Source: Reticulascus tulasneorum (lineage: Eukaryota > Ascomycota > Sordariomycetes > Glomerellales > Reticulascaceae). From it: a stretch of DNA of 64,000 bases. Under the pieces are notes generated by a model. The model was not told where the DNA came from. It saw nothing but the letters and a program-made list of their open reading frames with translations, and made no database searches. The first letter of the stretch is position 1; the number at the start of each line of letters is the position of its first letter. This document shows, one piece after another, positions 22,230 through 33,217 of this stretch. Where the stretch lies: assembly GCA_001557505.1 (NCBI GenBank), contig LSAX01000006.1, forward strand, positions 1,302,001 through 1,366,000, read 5' to 3'. Both the position numbers and the translations under genes were made by a program.

Positions 22230-22891
22230 ATGTCCAACCCGTACGAAGGTAAGCTGCCCCGCAATTGCGTACGGCCAAACACCACAGAACCTGACGATAG
22301 CTTCCAGTCGAGCACAACATCAAGCCCGGCGCCAGCCGCGGCTCGAGTCGAAGAGTCGACATGTCCAGCTTCCAGTCCTTCCTCAGCCAACTCACAACCA
22401 CGCAGCCCGCCTCCGCGCCGGAGCAGCACAACAACCCGCACGCAACCCCAACCCCCGTCGACACCGCCGCCCTCTTCCAACTCGTCCAGCAGCAGATGCA
22501 GACCCTCTTCTCCACCGCGCCGACTGACTCCAACCGCGACTTCCTCGAGGGCCTCGTGCACGCGCTGGAGAGCGACATCGACCACCCGCCCACCGAGATC
22601 GCCGGCGTGTCGCAGGAGTTCCTGGCCGAGCTGGACCGCGTTGATCGCAGGAAGCTGAAGACGGACGACGCGTGCCCCATCTGCGCGGAGCGGTTCCTGG
22701 ATGACAAGTACTGCCTGGTCGTCGAGCTCCCGTGCCACAAGAGCCATCGGTTTGATCTGGAGTGTGTCAGCGCGTGGCTCTTGAGCAAGGGCAACTGTCC
22801 GATGTGCCGGACGGATCTGACGAAGAAGAAGCAGCCGGTGATTGTGGATGACAGTGAGGAGGATGAGGATCCGGATGGTCTATATGCGTAG
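22230..22891 (+). CDS. RING-finger protein, putative E3 ubiquitin ligase
   Basis: Two exons (22230-22248 and 22308-22891; 59-nt intron) give 200 residues. The short first exon codes MSNPYE and joins to VEHNIKPGASRG, a start seen in related fungal RING proteins. I prefer it to the internal ATG at 22361. A Gln/Thr-rich N-terminal half is followed by a C-terminal RING at residues 129-173. Its zinc ligands are Cys129, Cys132, Cys149, His153, then Asp156, then Cys159, Cys170 and Cys173. The fifth ligand position is Asp rather than Cys or His (motif HRFDLECVSAW). An acidic tail (DDSEEDEDPDG) closes the protein. RING domains recruit E2 enzymes; substrate and location are unknown. No membrane segment. 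Confidence 0.85.
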
Positions 22892-23133
22892 ATGATCTAG
22901 AAGTGCTGCAAGAGGGGAACGCAGAAAAATGTCTGTTTTGCTGTCCAAGGACTGTTCGGGGGAATAAAACCTTGACATAGAAGCTCTTTCATGTGCTGTG
23001 GGGGGTAAGATGCATTTGAGCCGTATCCACGAGGTATTCGCATATCAAGCAATTGATCTGCACAGCCATGCTCAATTCCACGAAATGCTATGTTTTGTAT
23101 ATACAGAGCCAGCCTCATCATTCCTCTACAGCT

Positions 23134-23565
23134 TCATGGCTTGCCATTCTTCGCCCCGGTGCTTCCACCGCTGGCCTTCCCACTCTTCGCTGTCTCCTTA
23201 CCCGCTCCACCTTTGTGCGCAGACCTCTCGTCGCCTCGCGGTTTCGAAATCTCTTGGTTTGCCCCGCTGGCCTCGAGCGAGTTGCCCTCCGTTTGCTGGC
23301 CAGCGGTGTCCTTCTCTTCCTCGGGAGAGGTCTTGTCCGGGTTGAAGGCCGCGTCCGACTGCGCGGCAACATCGCCGTCTTGCCCGCTCCTGGTCCCCTC
23401 TGTGGTGCCTGTGTCGATTGATTCGCGGTCCTGAGTGTTTTTGGAGGCGAATAGGGCCGCGGATTGGCGGTATTGCCTGGTGGTTTGGAGAGCTGCAGGG
23501 AATTGGCATCTTGGGTGAAGGGCGCGCGGCCGAAGAAGTGACCGGAGGGCTTGTGCTGATGCCAT
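23134..23565 (-). CDS. Small, probably mitochondrial, disordered protein of unknown function
   Basis: A single exon of 143 residues. The first 45 residues are rich in Arg, Ala, Ser and Leu and contain no Asp or Glu (MASAQALRSLLRPRALHPRC), which suggests a mitochondrial presequence. The rest is hydrophilic and low in complexity, with SDAAFNPDKTSPEEEKDT and SLEASGANQEISKPRGDE, then Gly/Lys/Ser repeats. The pattern of an acidic segment followed by ASGAN-xx-ISKPR resembles short uncharacterised proteins seen widely in filamentous ascomycetes. I cannot name a function. An overlapping minus-strand frame (23118-23582) is more basic and looks like its shadow. It is convergent with the RING gene. Confidence 0.65.
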   Translation of the reverse strand: MASAQALRSLLRPRALHPRCQFPAALQTTRQYRQSAALFASKNTQDRESIDTGTTEGTRSGQDGDVAAQSDAAFNPDKTSPEEEKDTAGQQTEGNSLEASGANQEISKPRGDERSAHKGGAGKETAKSGKASGGSTGAKNGKP

Positions 23566-26500
23566 CTTAGCTGGCGTATCAATTCTCCCGAAATATGATT
23601 TTATGTGATTTTCAATCGTTCTAAGACTCTTGACTCTGTAGTATGAAGTCTTTTCTCCTAGATCAAGTGTAAATGAGGAGAAACTGTAAGAAGTTACGTC
23701 CTTGTACGTACGTATTGAAACATGACGTCATAGAGGCATGCTCAGTTCCAGATCGCAGGAGCTTTTGGTCCTCGCCATTGCAAGGAACACCATTCGTCAC
23801 AGCTGGCAGCAGCTGGCACGCGCCCTGCCTCGCGTTTTTGGTTTTAACTCATGGAGATCCTCTGTGCCGATCGTTGGACCGGATTCGGAGTCTGTGCTAA
23901 CAACCTAGTCTATGAAGGTTCTGCGTACTATATTTCTCTATTTTGTAGTTCATTTGTTTTTGGGATTAAAGTTCGATACCGTCGAAGGGAGCCCCGCTAC
24001 TTTTGATCCGAGATTCTCCTACGGAGCTATCCTCGTGCTATTCTTCGGCTAACAATGACAGCTTAGCATCTCCGACAGCACCCGTTGAAGACACTGACGC
24101 TGCTCAACAAGCGTGTCAGCCTCTCGGAACATTCCACGTTTATCTCAATTCCTTGACTCATGCTGGAATATGGGCTTGCCAGCGGAAGTGCCTCCGAAGG
24201 TTGAGACAAAGTCTCATTGGCCGTGAAAAGAATAGACGACGCAGATGTGTCTTGCGCCAACGTCAACCTCAGTCCGTCGCATGACAGCTGGAGAGACCGG
24301 TCCCTATCTGCACCTGAGAATTGGGCATCCCGAATGCTCTACTCCCTGCGACATGCTGCATATGCACCTCTTTGATAAAGGCACGACATGCCCGTCAACG
24401 AGCGGAAGTGGTTCCCATTCTCAGACGCGGTTACTTCAAACCTGTTTGAGACACGTGCGAATTCCATGCCTGTCGAGTTATCTTACAGTCGAGTCAGAGG
24501 CAACCCAACGGTTTGGTAACTTCGAGATCGTCGAAGTGTCCCAGCACTTTGCTGCCCAAAAGGTTCACGGAGGTGGTTAGAACGCTTAGCGCGGCTTCTA
24601 GACCTGAGGCGCATGAGTCAGACCTCGCACAGAGAGATGCAAACAAGGGGAGAGGAGCTTCACGAGAACGGTTGGTATTGGACTAAACCTCGCCATCGAC
24701 CTATCAAAGACGTAGCATTATGCTAGGGAAAGGCTCGTAGAGGCTTGAAGGGCAGGCTGCATCTTGGCTTCACTAGCGAGGAGGTACAGGAAAACTGGTC
24801 AGTAATCAGACGGGCTACCAAAACCCAGTATCAAGGCATTCAAGTACATGCCAGTGGGCCATGCCTCAGCGTAGCTACCTGCGGGTGGTGCCATGTCACG
24901 AAATTGCCATCAAGGGTTCAAATCGAAGAGGTTGTCTTGAGTTGTACGTAGCAGTGAGCTTGTGTAAGTGGAGAAGATGGCCGGGGGGCTTTCGAAAGTA
25001 GGTCTGCGGCCCAGTTCTATCTCGGTTGCAGCTGAAAATAGGCTGGCTTCTGACCCCGTACATAGGCCTACATCCTCTTCCTGCATCCGACAAACACCGT
25101 GTCCATTCCAAATCCTTACAAAAAGGTCATGCTATTGCGGGCACCAGCAAACGGGCGTCGCCTTTGAGGAAGCATTGGGAAGCGAACCGGTGATCAACAG
25201 GTTCGATGCTGGTTGGAGGCGGCACCAGCAAAGCTTGACCGTTCGGAGATTTCGAGGTTCCAGTAAGAAACCCGTCCTCGTGCTCCTCACTGATGGTATG
25301 GGCAAGCAATGCTGCAGGCCAAGAACGTTAGTTTTCCTCCCTGGGATCCACATCCACTGAATGGTTCTATGTGTGTAATTACTTCACCAATTGCGGTTGA
25401 GCTGGGATTCTGGATACTGCCGCATCTGGATTATTCTCTCGCTCAGCACAACGCATATGAAAGCTGCAAGCGACCAGTCACAGCGGTAGAAACTTTCTTT
25501 TTGTCAAATCCCACAGGACTTAACTGATGTACAGTGCAGATAGTTATGAGAAGTGTCAACATTTGATGTGTAATGACGGATCAGTTCGTGGCTGGCCTGC
25601 CTTATCATTTAACAAGGATTAAACTTATTCTCTGACATAATACACTGCAAATGATCCCACGCCAATTTCGGAGACTTCCACTGCTGCACGCCATCATTTG
25701 GGATTTCCCGCCTTCCACGTGGCAGGTACTCCGTATTGCTACACTACATCCCGTAACTTGGGTCAAGGAGATGATGATGAGGCTCAGTTGCCGAATGAAG
25801 TGGCAGGGCATCCTTGACATGGCATTCGGGAAAGAGTACTACGTAGTGTCGTCAAAAGGGGCATTTGTGAATGGAACATCTGGACAAGCCGTAACGTCGA
25901 CAACTGTATGCTTGGCTTTGTGTCAACTTCAGATGGTTGACAAGTTCGGTGCTGAATAGGACACAGCATTGCGAACTCTTCTGTAATTATATCGAATGTT
26001 CGCTTGAACCAGCCGAAACCGAGGTTCCATCTGCCCAAACGGCATTTCCCGCCCCTGTTTAGGATTTTGAGGAGGATCTGCAAGCCATCAGGATCATCAT
26101 TCTGGGTATTGGACCTGGTATTGCCATGTGTTCGGAGCATTTCAAACGAATCTGCAAATTACGGGCCAGTGCCCCGTATGCGGTGGAAATTGACAGGCAT
26201 TTTTCGATACGCATATATTCGTCCGTCAGGGGACTCTGAAACGACCTGTGGCTTCAGATGAGAGAGTCACTTTCGCAGTGTGAAGAGAATTTCGACCGTC
26301 GCCTTACTGCAGATACATTGATGCTGAAGATTGGGGTCAAATCGGATATGGGCTGCTCCTGCGCCACTCCTCCGCAGTCTCTAATCTATTAACATGCTGC
26401 TGTCCCAAGCAGACGACCTGGCTCGCGGGTATGCGGCTGAAAGGAGGCCAGGCGGACAGAAATTGTTGAGTGGCTTTCCTTTCAAGCAATGTCATGGGTG

Positions 26501-29500
26501 CGCTAGCGCTTCGGTTTTCATGACATGACTGCGGATGTTGGTAAACTGAAATAAATTTCGGGGCATGGTTGTAGTGTGGTGTCCCGTGCTAGTCGCTAAT
26601 CTCAGGATGCGGGTGAGGAATCTAGAAGTCGAAGTTTTCCAGAAGGCTGCCTGCACGGTTCCGGTGAACTAAGGTAGTTCCACATGTCTTGGATTGGTTC
26701 AGATGTGCCGCCTTCATCAATCTGAACGGGCAGCTTTTTAAGCAGGCCATCCCTTGGCTCAAACATTTTAAGACTAAGGGTCGGGTGCCAAACGCGAAGA
26801 AGCCACGGATACGGCCAACGAAAAAGGAAAGGAAGAAACAAAACCTAATTACCTTAGATACGGGCATCCGATGGTCAATCACCTGCTCGAAGAGAAAATT
26901 GCGCCTTCCTCGGCTGCTATGTAATTACACATGCTACTCGAGATGACCGTATGTCAGACATCTACCGGCAGCTTACATTGCGTTTGGTGACAGCTGAAGA
27001 CGCGAAGGACCCAAGGCGGACAAGTGAACGGAAACCAAACCCCCTGCAGGACAGGGGCTGGGTAGATACAAAAAGTTCGCAAGTTGGGTTCGCCGAACTG
27101 GAAGAGCAAATGTGCAGGAATGCGGCGGGAGGGAAAGTTTCGGCGGATGAGAGAGCCCAGTGCTGCTACCATAGCTGCATACTTCGTATGGGCAATATTA
27201 ATAAGGAAATGTTCCGGTGTGGATACCAAGTGACACAAAATTACACGTGGACGACAAGGATTCTGCGGCGTGATGCCCGCCTTGATTGTCTGGGAAACTC
27301 TGGGTCACAGGCAGGGGCATGGCCATGTGTTGCGACTGGCTGCATTCGATGATTCGTTTGACTGATATGCGCAAGGCGGCGCGTCTTGCGGGCAGGCATT
27401 GCCATACATATGTATGTATATATACCTGTGAGTTGTAGACATCGCAGCCTTTGCGCTCGCACACACGCACACTCCCACGAGCTAGGTGCTTTGCAGTAGC
27501 TCTCTTGCTCTGGGCGCGGCGGCGGGGGGGAACTGCGGACGAGGTGTCGCTCTGCCACAAATCCGAATCAATCAGACGCTAATCCATCCCATTCAGACTC
27601 TCAGCAGGTAAAGGGAGGGGTAGTGTGACCCTGGATGCAGTCGGGCTGCCATGAGCGCCCGCGAACCATTCCCTTGGAGGGCTGGGGCCATGTGGCTCGG
27701 GCCTCATCAACTGATGGTCGTCGATGCAAGAGCGCCGCAAATTGTCCAAACTCGTCCGAAAGCTGAGATGTGGTTATCGCCCAGGGCTCGGGATTGGCTT
27801 TCACAGGCTTGTTCCTGGACCGACGCCGCCTCCCGGATTACATATCTGAGGGTAATCACGCCTGCTTTGGCCGGCCATGGCCTGCCAGCCAGCTTGCCAA
27901 GTACCTACTTGAAGCCTTGGTATTGAACTTGGGTTATTGGATAGTCCGTTCTCTTTCCCTCCCAGATCTAACGCCGACTTGCCTACGTGCCTACGTCTCC
28001 CGGCCGGCCGTTCCGCTTTCGTCGCTTTGATGTCTGCTCGGCTAGTGTTGAGCCCCATGCAAAAGAAAAAGAGCTGGGCGGATCTGGAGGGGGGCTCTCT
28101 GTCTGCACCGAGTGGTGGCGGATTGGTTTTAGTCCGCAAATGTGACCTCAACGAGCACCGTAGGCTGACCGATAAGGGGCGAAAACGGGAGCTACCTGCA
28201 GTGGCTGGATCCACGATAACCTCGGGATAGGTACCTGGAAAGTAATCTGAAGACCGAAATGCTGTCGGATGCTGACCGAAAAGATGGAGCATAGGGCACG
28301 TTGAAAGACACTTGTGTGGGGGACCTGCTAAGGTAGGTAGTTTTCGCTCCAGCGCTTGCCAACCCCCGGACGCCCCGACTCACTCTGCAGGGCTCAATCG
28401 CGAGACCGACCAGACAGTGGATTGCTAGCCCGAAGGGATTTCATTGGAAGTACAGATTACAGGCGTGGTATGTATGATACATAATGTATAATTACTTTGC
28501 TCTAACAGGGTGAGGCAAGCATGGTCAAGAAGAGGATGTGAAACACAAAGTATTTGTCCTCGCCCGTCACAACCTGACGAGCAGATTATATCGTCGTTCT
28601 TATACACCACTACATAGTCTGAGCTGTACAACCTTCAATGCTTTGGCAATTGAGAAGGATGACCACGACATTAGGGAGCTTTCATCCTCTATAACCCCCC
28701 CTTCGAGAAGCCGGGCAGGTCTTCTACCTGACATGTACACTACCCTCCCACTAAAGTGCCTAGACTTTCTTTGCCAGGGAACAACGTGGACCCCTCCACC
28801 CCTGTTTCCACTGGCCTGGCGGGGCCGACTATCTCTCTCCATTCAGGACATGGCAGTAGCGAATGCAGCCTATACCTACACGCTGCACTGCAGGGGAGCA
28901 CAACTAGCCAGTTTGGCAGTCCTACTCCCTGCAGAGGCGTGCAGGATGTCATGGTCTACTGGTGGGTATTTAGCTGGGTAGGTCGGTCGGCATCTAGGGT
29001 TGGACATGGGAGCCTCTCCGAATGATACAGGTGGGCGGGTGCAGACATGCCGGGGCAGATACCTGGAAAAGATACCAACCTGGGTAAGGTAGTCGAGTAA
29101 TAGGTACATGTAAGGTGGGTAAAATGTGGCTGTGGCTACCTACCTACGAACACAGCAATACGGTATCGAACCTTCGCACTTGCATCCATTCCCCATGTTA
29201 TACCCGTTTCCATTCACATTCTTACAGCAGCAGTGGAAGAAGAAAAGAACAAAGGCGCCTTGCCATGTACCTATGCACCTACTTATGGGGACCTTGGCCT
29301 TAGCACATATCTCTGCTTCTTAACAGAGAGGCGCTTCCTTTTCTATCCTGGGGGGGGCAAAAACCCACTCGCTAGTCCTGTCTCTCCCATCCCGAAACAA
29401 GGCAAGAAACTAAGAGATCCTACCCAATCCCCCTCCTTATTACTTAACTCGCCTCCCCCTCCACCACTCTACTCCACATCGACGTCTGGTACATACGGCA

Positions 29501-29752
29501 CAGAAGTTTGGAACTGCATTGAACGACGACAACCAGACCCCTGCCATCCTTTGCAGCTGCACCAGCTGACTGTGACGACTCCACCCCATACCTTGCCTAT
29601 CTATCTTCGAAAACTCGCTTGACCGACTCGAGCAATGGTTCCTTACTGTCTACACTTACCTGCCTAATCACGAGAGGACGAGAGAGAGACCCCCGTGTCA
29701 GAAAGAGCAGAGCGATATATCAAACGATCTCAAGAGACCACTGCAGGTCGCA
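23566..29752. other. 6.2 kb stretch without recognisable gene
   Basis: I read all six frames and found no segment resembling a known protein, no frame above about 165 codons, no tRNA and no transposon ends. Base composition is mixed rather than strongly AT-rich, so there is no obvious RIP-degraded element. TACCTACC/GGTAGGTA motifs recur (near 28329 and 29134). There is a short inverted repeat GAACTA-AGG-TAGTTC near 26667. The last 400 bp are pyrimidine-rich and probably form the promoter and 5' leader of the downstream kinase. Confidence 0.5.
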
Positions 29753-31835
29753 ATGGGCAACAGCCAAGGCAAGCCCGTCGACTTGAATGGCGAAGGTATG
29801 TTGGATGCGCCCGCCCCACGACTGCTCTCCCACCCTGTCTCCCAACCGTCGAGAAGCCGAAAAGCTGATCTTTCCTCCCTGTCAGCAGTGAACCTGAATC
29901 ATTTTCGTCTGCTACGAGTCGTCGGTCGAGGTGCTTTTGGAAAGGTGCGCATTGTCGAGAGGAAAGATACCGCTTTGTCGTTTGCGTTGAAGTACATACG
30001 AAAAGATGAAGGTAAGATGGGTCACGGCCACCGGAAACCCCTCCGTTGGGCCACTACTTGACACAACGAGAGTGCCTGGTGCTGACTGCTGGCTCCAATC
30101 GCAGTTGTACGATCCGAAAGCGTGCGAAATATCATTCGCGAAAGACGAATGCTCGAGCACGTGAATCATCCGTTTATTTGCAACTTGCGCTACAGTTTCC
30201 AGGATATAGAATACATGTGGGCACAACTGGAGTAATTCCCGCCGATGGCATATGGGCTGACTTGGGCAAACAGGTACTTGGTCGTCGACTTGATGAGCGG
30301 TGGTGATTTGCGATTTCACATTTCGAGAAAGACGTTCACGGAGGACGCTGTCAGGTTCTGGATTGCTGAGTTGGGGTGTGCCATGAGATATATCCATGGG
30401 CAGGGCATCATCCACAGAGACGTTAAGCCGGACAATGTTCTGCTTGATGCTGATGGCCATGTGCATCTTACAGACTTCGTAAGTTCCTTGTATACTTGGG
30501 TTGCGGCGACAGGAGAGGCTAACATTTCCCAGAACGTCGCCTCCGATGTTGTGCCCGGAAGAGTGTTGACTAGTAAATCGGGTACCTTGGCATACCTTGC
30601 TCCTGAGGTCTATGCAGGAAAAGGTTACGATGTTCGTGCAGACTGGTGGTCGTTGGGTGTTCTCTTCTACGAGTGCATATACAACAAGGTAAGTGAGATA
30701 AGATATTCCTGGGCCAACATGATGTATATGACCGCGGCCGCGGCCGGGCCGTTGGTAGACCATCTTTTCAGTGGCTAACACATCTGGCAGAGACCATTCG
30801 ACGGCGGCTCCGAAGGAACACTAAGCCAACAGATCCAAGCAGCAAACCCCAAGTATCCAATCACCGCCCCACCGGTATCCCTACCATGCCTGTACGCCAT
30901 CAGAGATGCGTTAGAACGTGACCCAAACAAGCGAATGGGCTGCACATGGGAAAGCTTCACTAAGCACGAGTTCTTTGCGATGCTGGACTTTGAAGCCCTA
31001 GAAAGGAAAGAGATTGATCCGATATTCGTGCCTGCTGCAGACAAAACCAACTTTGATGCCACGTACGACCTAGAAGAGTTGCTATTAGAGGAGGCGCCAC
31101 TGGAAGCAAGAGCACGACGGCAGAAACCACGAGAACGGCTTAAGGAGGATGCCTCGGACAAGGAAATCCGGGAAGATGAGCTGTATCGAATGATTGAAAC
31201 GGATTTTCAACCTTTTGACTATACGCTCGCGGCTTACAAAAAGTATGGTTACACCTGCATTTGACCATAGCATGGCTTTGGATGCTGACTTGAATAGGAT
31301 TACCCAGGGACAGTTCGACTTTAACGGCCGCCCGATTAAGCCCCCACAGCCCGTGGACAATCGACCCCAAGCTCTGACAACAGATGAGGCAACACCGGCA
31401 GCAATGGCCAACACCAACGGTGGCGGTCAAGGTGGTTACGAGCCATCGAATTCACATAATACCTCGAATCAAGACAGGAATAATCACGGAAGCAGCAACA
31501 CTTCTAGCCGCCGGACGGCGGTGGCGAAACCTCCACCACTCCCGCATTATCCAAGCGAGTACTCGAGCCGTGTTTCGGAACGGCTCACCGGGAAGAGAGT
31601 TACCAGTCCAACTGGAGGAGTTCAAGTAACTCTCGATGGCAGCGGTAGTTGGTCGGAGCTTGCAAGACAAGATGCCACGCTACCAGCCGATGCAAGTGCT
31701 GTGAGCGACGGGAAGGTCGAGGCATCTGGTGGCGTATTTGGTTTCCTAAGCAGGAAGAAGGGCAGAGGTCACAGTCCTAAGCCGAAGGAGAGGGGAGTTT
31801 TGGGCAAGGAAGGAGCCCGGGTTGTTATTGGTTAA
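29753..31835 (+). CDS. AGC-family serine/threonine kinase, YANK/STK32 type
   Basis: Seven exons: 29753-29795, 29889-30011, 30105-30216, 30274-30478, 30533-30688, 30791-31242 and 31298-31835. They give 542 residues. The N-terminus MGNSQGKP is a strong N-myristoylation signal, so membrane attachment is likely. Kinase motifs are the P-loop GRGAFGKV (residues 27-34), Lys49 in ALKYI, HRDVKPDN in the catalytic loop and APEV. The DFG motif is replaced by DFN, assembled across the fourth intron (LTDF/NVASD), as in STK32 kinases. The C-lobe ends with an AGC-like tail (DPIFVPAADKTNFD). A long Ser/Asn/Gly-rich C-terminus follows. Introns 1 (93 nt) and 4 (54 nt) are stop-free multiples of three; removing them restores the family sequence. 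Intron 5 contains the 12-bp palindrome CCGCGGCCGCGG. Confidence 0.92.
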
Positions 31836-33217
31836 AGGCATTGCGCCAACAACATTGGTTTGGGGGACAGTCAAGCCCCAATCACGAGTAAGAAGAGACT
31901 CAATACCCAACAAGACGGTCTAGCGATGGAAGGATACCAAATTGGAGAGAGGATCCATCGCAAATACATCGAGCCGAACAGTGGGAGTCACGCAATACGA
32001 CTTCAAAAGGAGTCTTCTGAGGTAGAGCAGACTGCCTCTCCCTCATCCTATTTTCACGTTATTAGACGATTACATGCCTGCAAGGTCGGAACGGGTTTTG
32101 ATCAACAGGCGAGACGTGTTCGAGGGAACTTGGATTCGGAAACACGGCGATGGTGATTCGGATTTCACCTTCGTTCCTGTTCCTTGGTACCGTCTACGCC
32201 ATATCACAAGGACCGAGCCAGCAGCAATGAGAATGTTTGATTGCATAGCGCACATAAGGGCATATATTGTACTTCTATCCTTCCGGGTCTTTTACTTTGA
32301 TATTTTTTTTTACGACGACTTACCTATCTCTACATCCTGGGTAGTGCTAGTTTGGATGGAAAGGGGGAAAAGGACGGCGCGGAGGAGGAAACGAACGGGG
32401 ATCTAAATACCCTTTCCTTATAACCACAGGCATAGTTGGTGACTGTACGATTGGGGTCTGAGAGATCGGGAGGGGGGCATCAATAGGAGCTGGGATACAG
32501 GCTTGTAGTTGTCACTCAATATAATCCGTACAAAATGTACTCAACTCAGTTCAGGGCCTGAAGCATTCCCATCTCACCTCGTCATTCTCGCAGGGTTCAA
32601 CGTCGATCTCGACTGCTTCCAGCCAAGACATCTCCTGGAGACCAAGGTTCGGGATGCTTGAGTCAAGACTGAGTGACTCGCGGGCAGTGTCTCAGACAAT
32701 GCAACAGACGAATTGAAGGAATAGAGAGCCTACGAGTACGTGTCCTGGTCCTGGGTCTAATACAGGGGATTCACTTCCGTTGGCATCTTCGTTTGCAAAA
32801 AGAACTACTGAGATTCCGCCTATAATGTGACATCAAAAATACAGATCCCACAATTCATTCCCGGCGTAGTCTTAACTGACTAAAGCTGTCAATTAAACGA
32901 GAATCAAATCCGTTCCCGGTCAAGATCGAGGGAAAAAAAAGTAACCAGCACTCCTAGCCATCCTCCACCCGATGCCCTGTCCCCATCTGCCAGGTTGCTC
33001 GTTGTCCAGTGAATCTGCTAGGTATCATCCAGAGGACAGACTTGTCCATCCGTTCCCTGGCCACGGGACCAACCATGCCCTTATTTTTTGTTCCCTAGGT
33101 GAACGCCTTCCATCTTAGCAATTGTGAATAACCGTTTGATGCGCGATCCAGCCGTAAGGAAGCTTCGACTAGGGACCGTTGTTTTTATCATGTACATTGA
33201 GATACCAAGAGAATAGA
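31836..33217. other. Convergent intergenic region, kinase / AP-1
   Basis: 1.4 kb between two 3' ends. It should contain both 3' UTRs. No additional gene recognised. Confidence 0.5.

Noticed and set aside
23566..29752. Degenerate transposon or RIP-damaged island
   Set aside because: Composition is not strongly AT-rich and I saw no terminal repeats, transposase or reverse-transcriptase remnants; a genome-wide repeat search would be needed to settle it.
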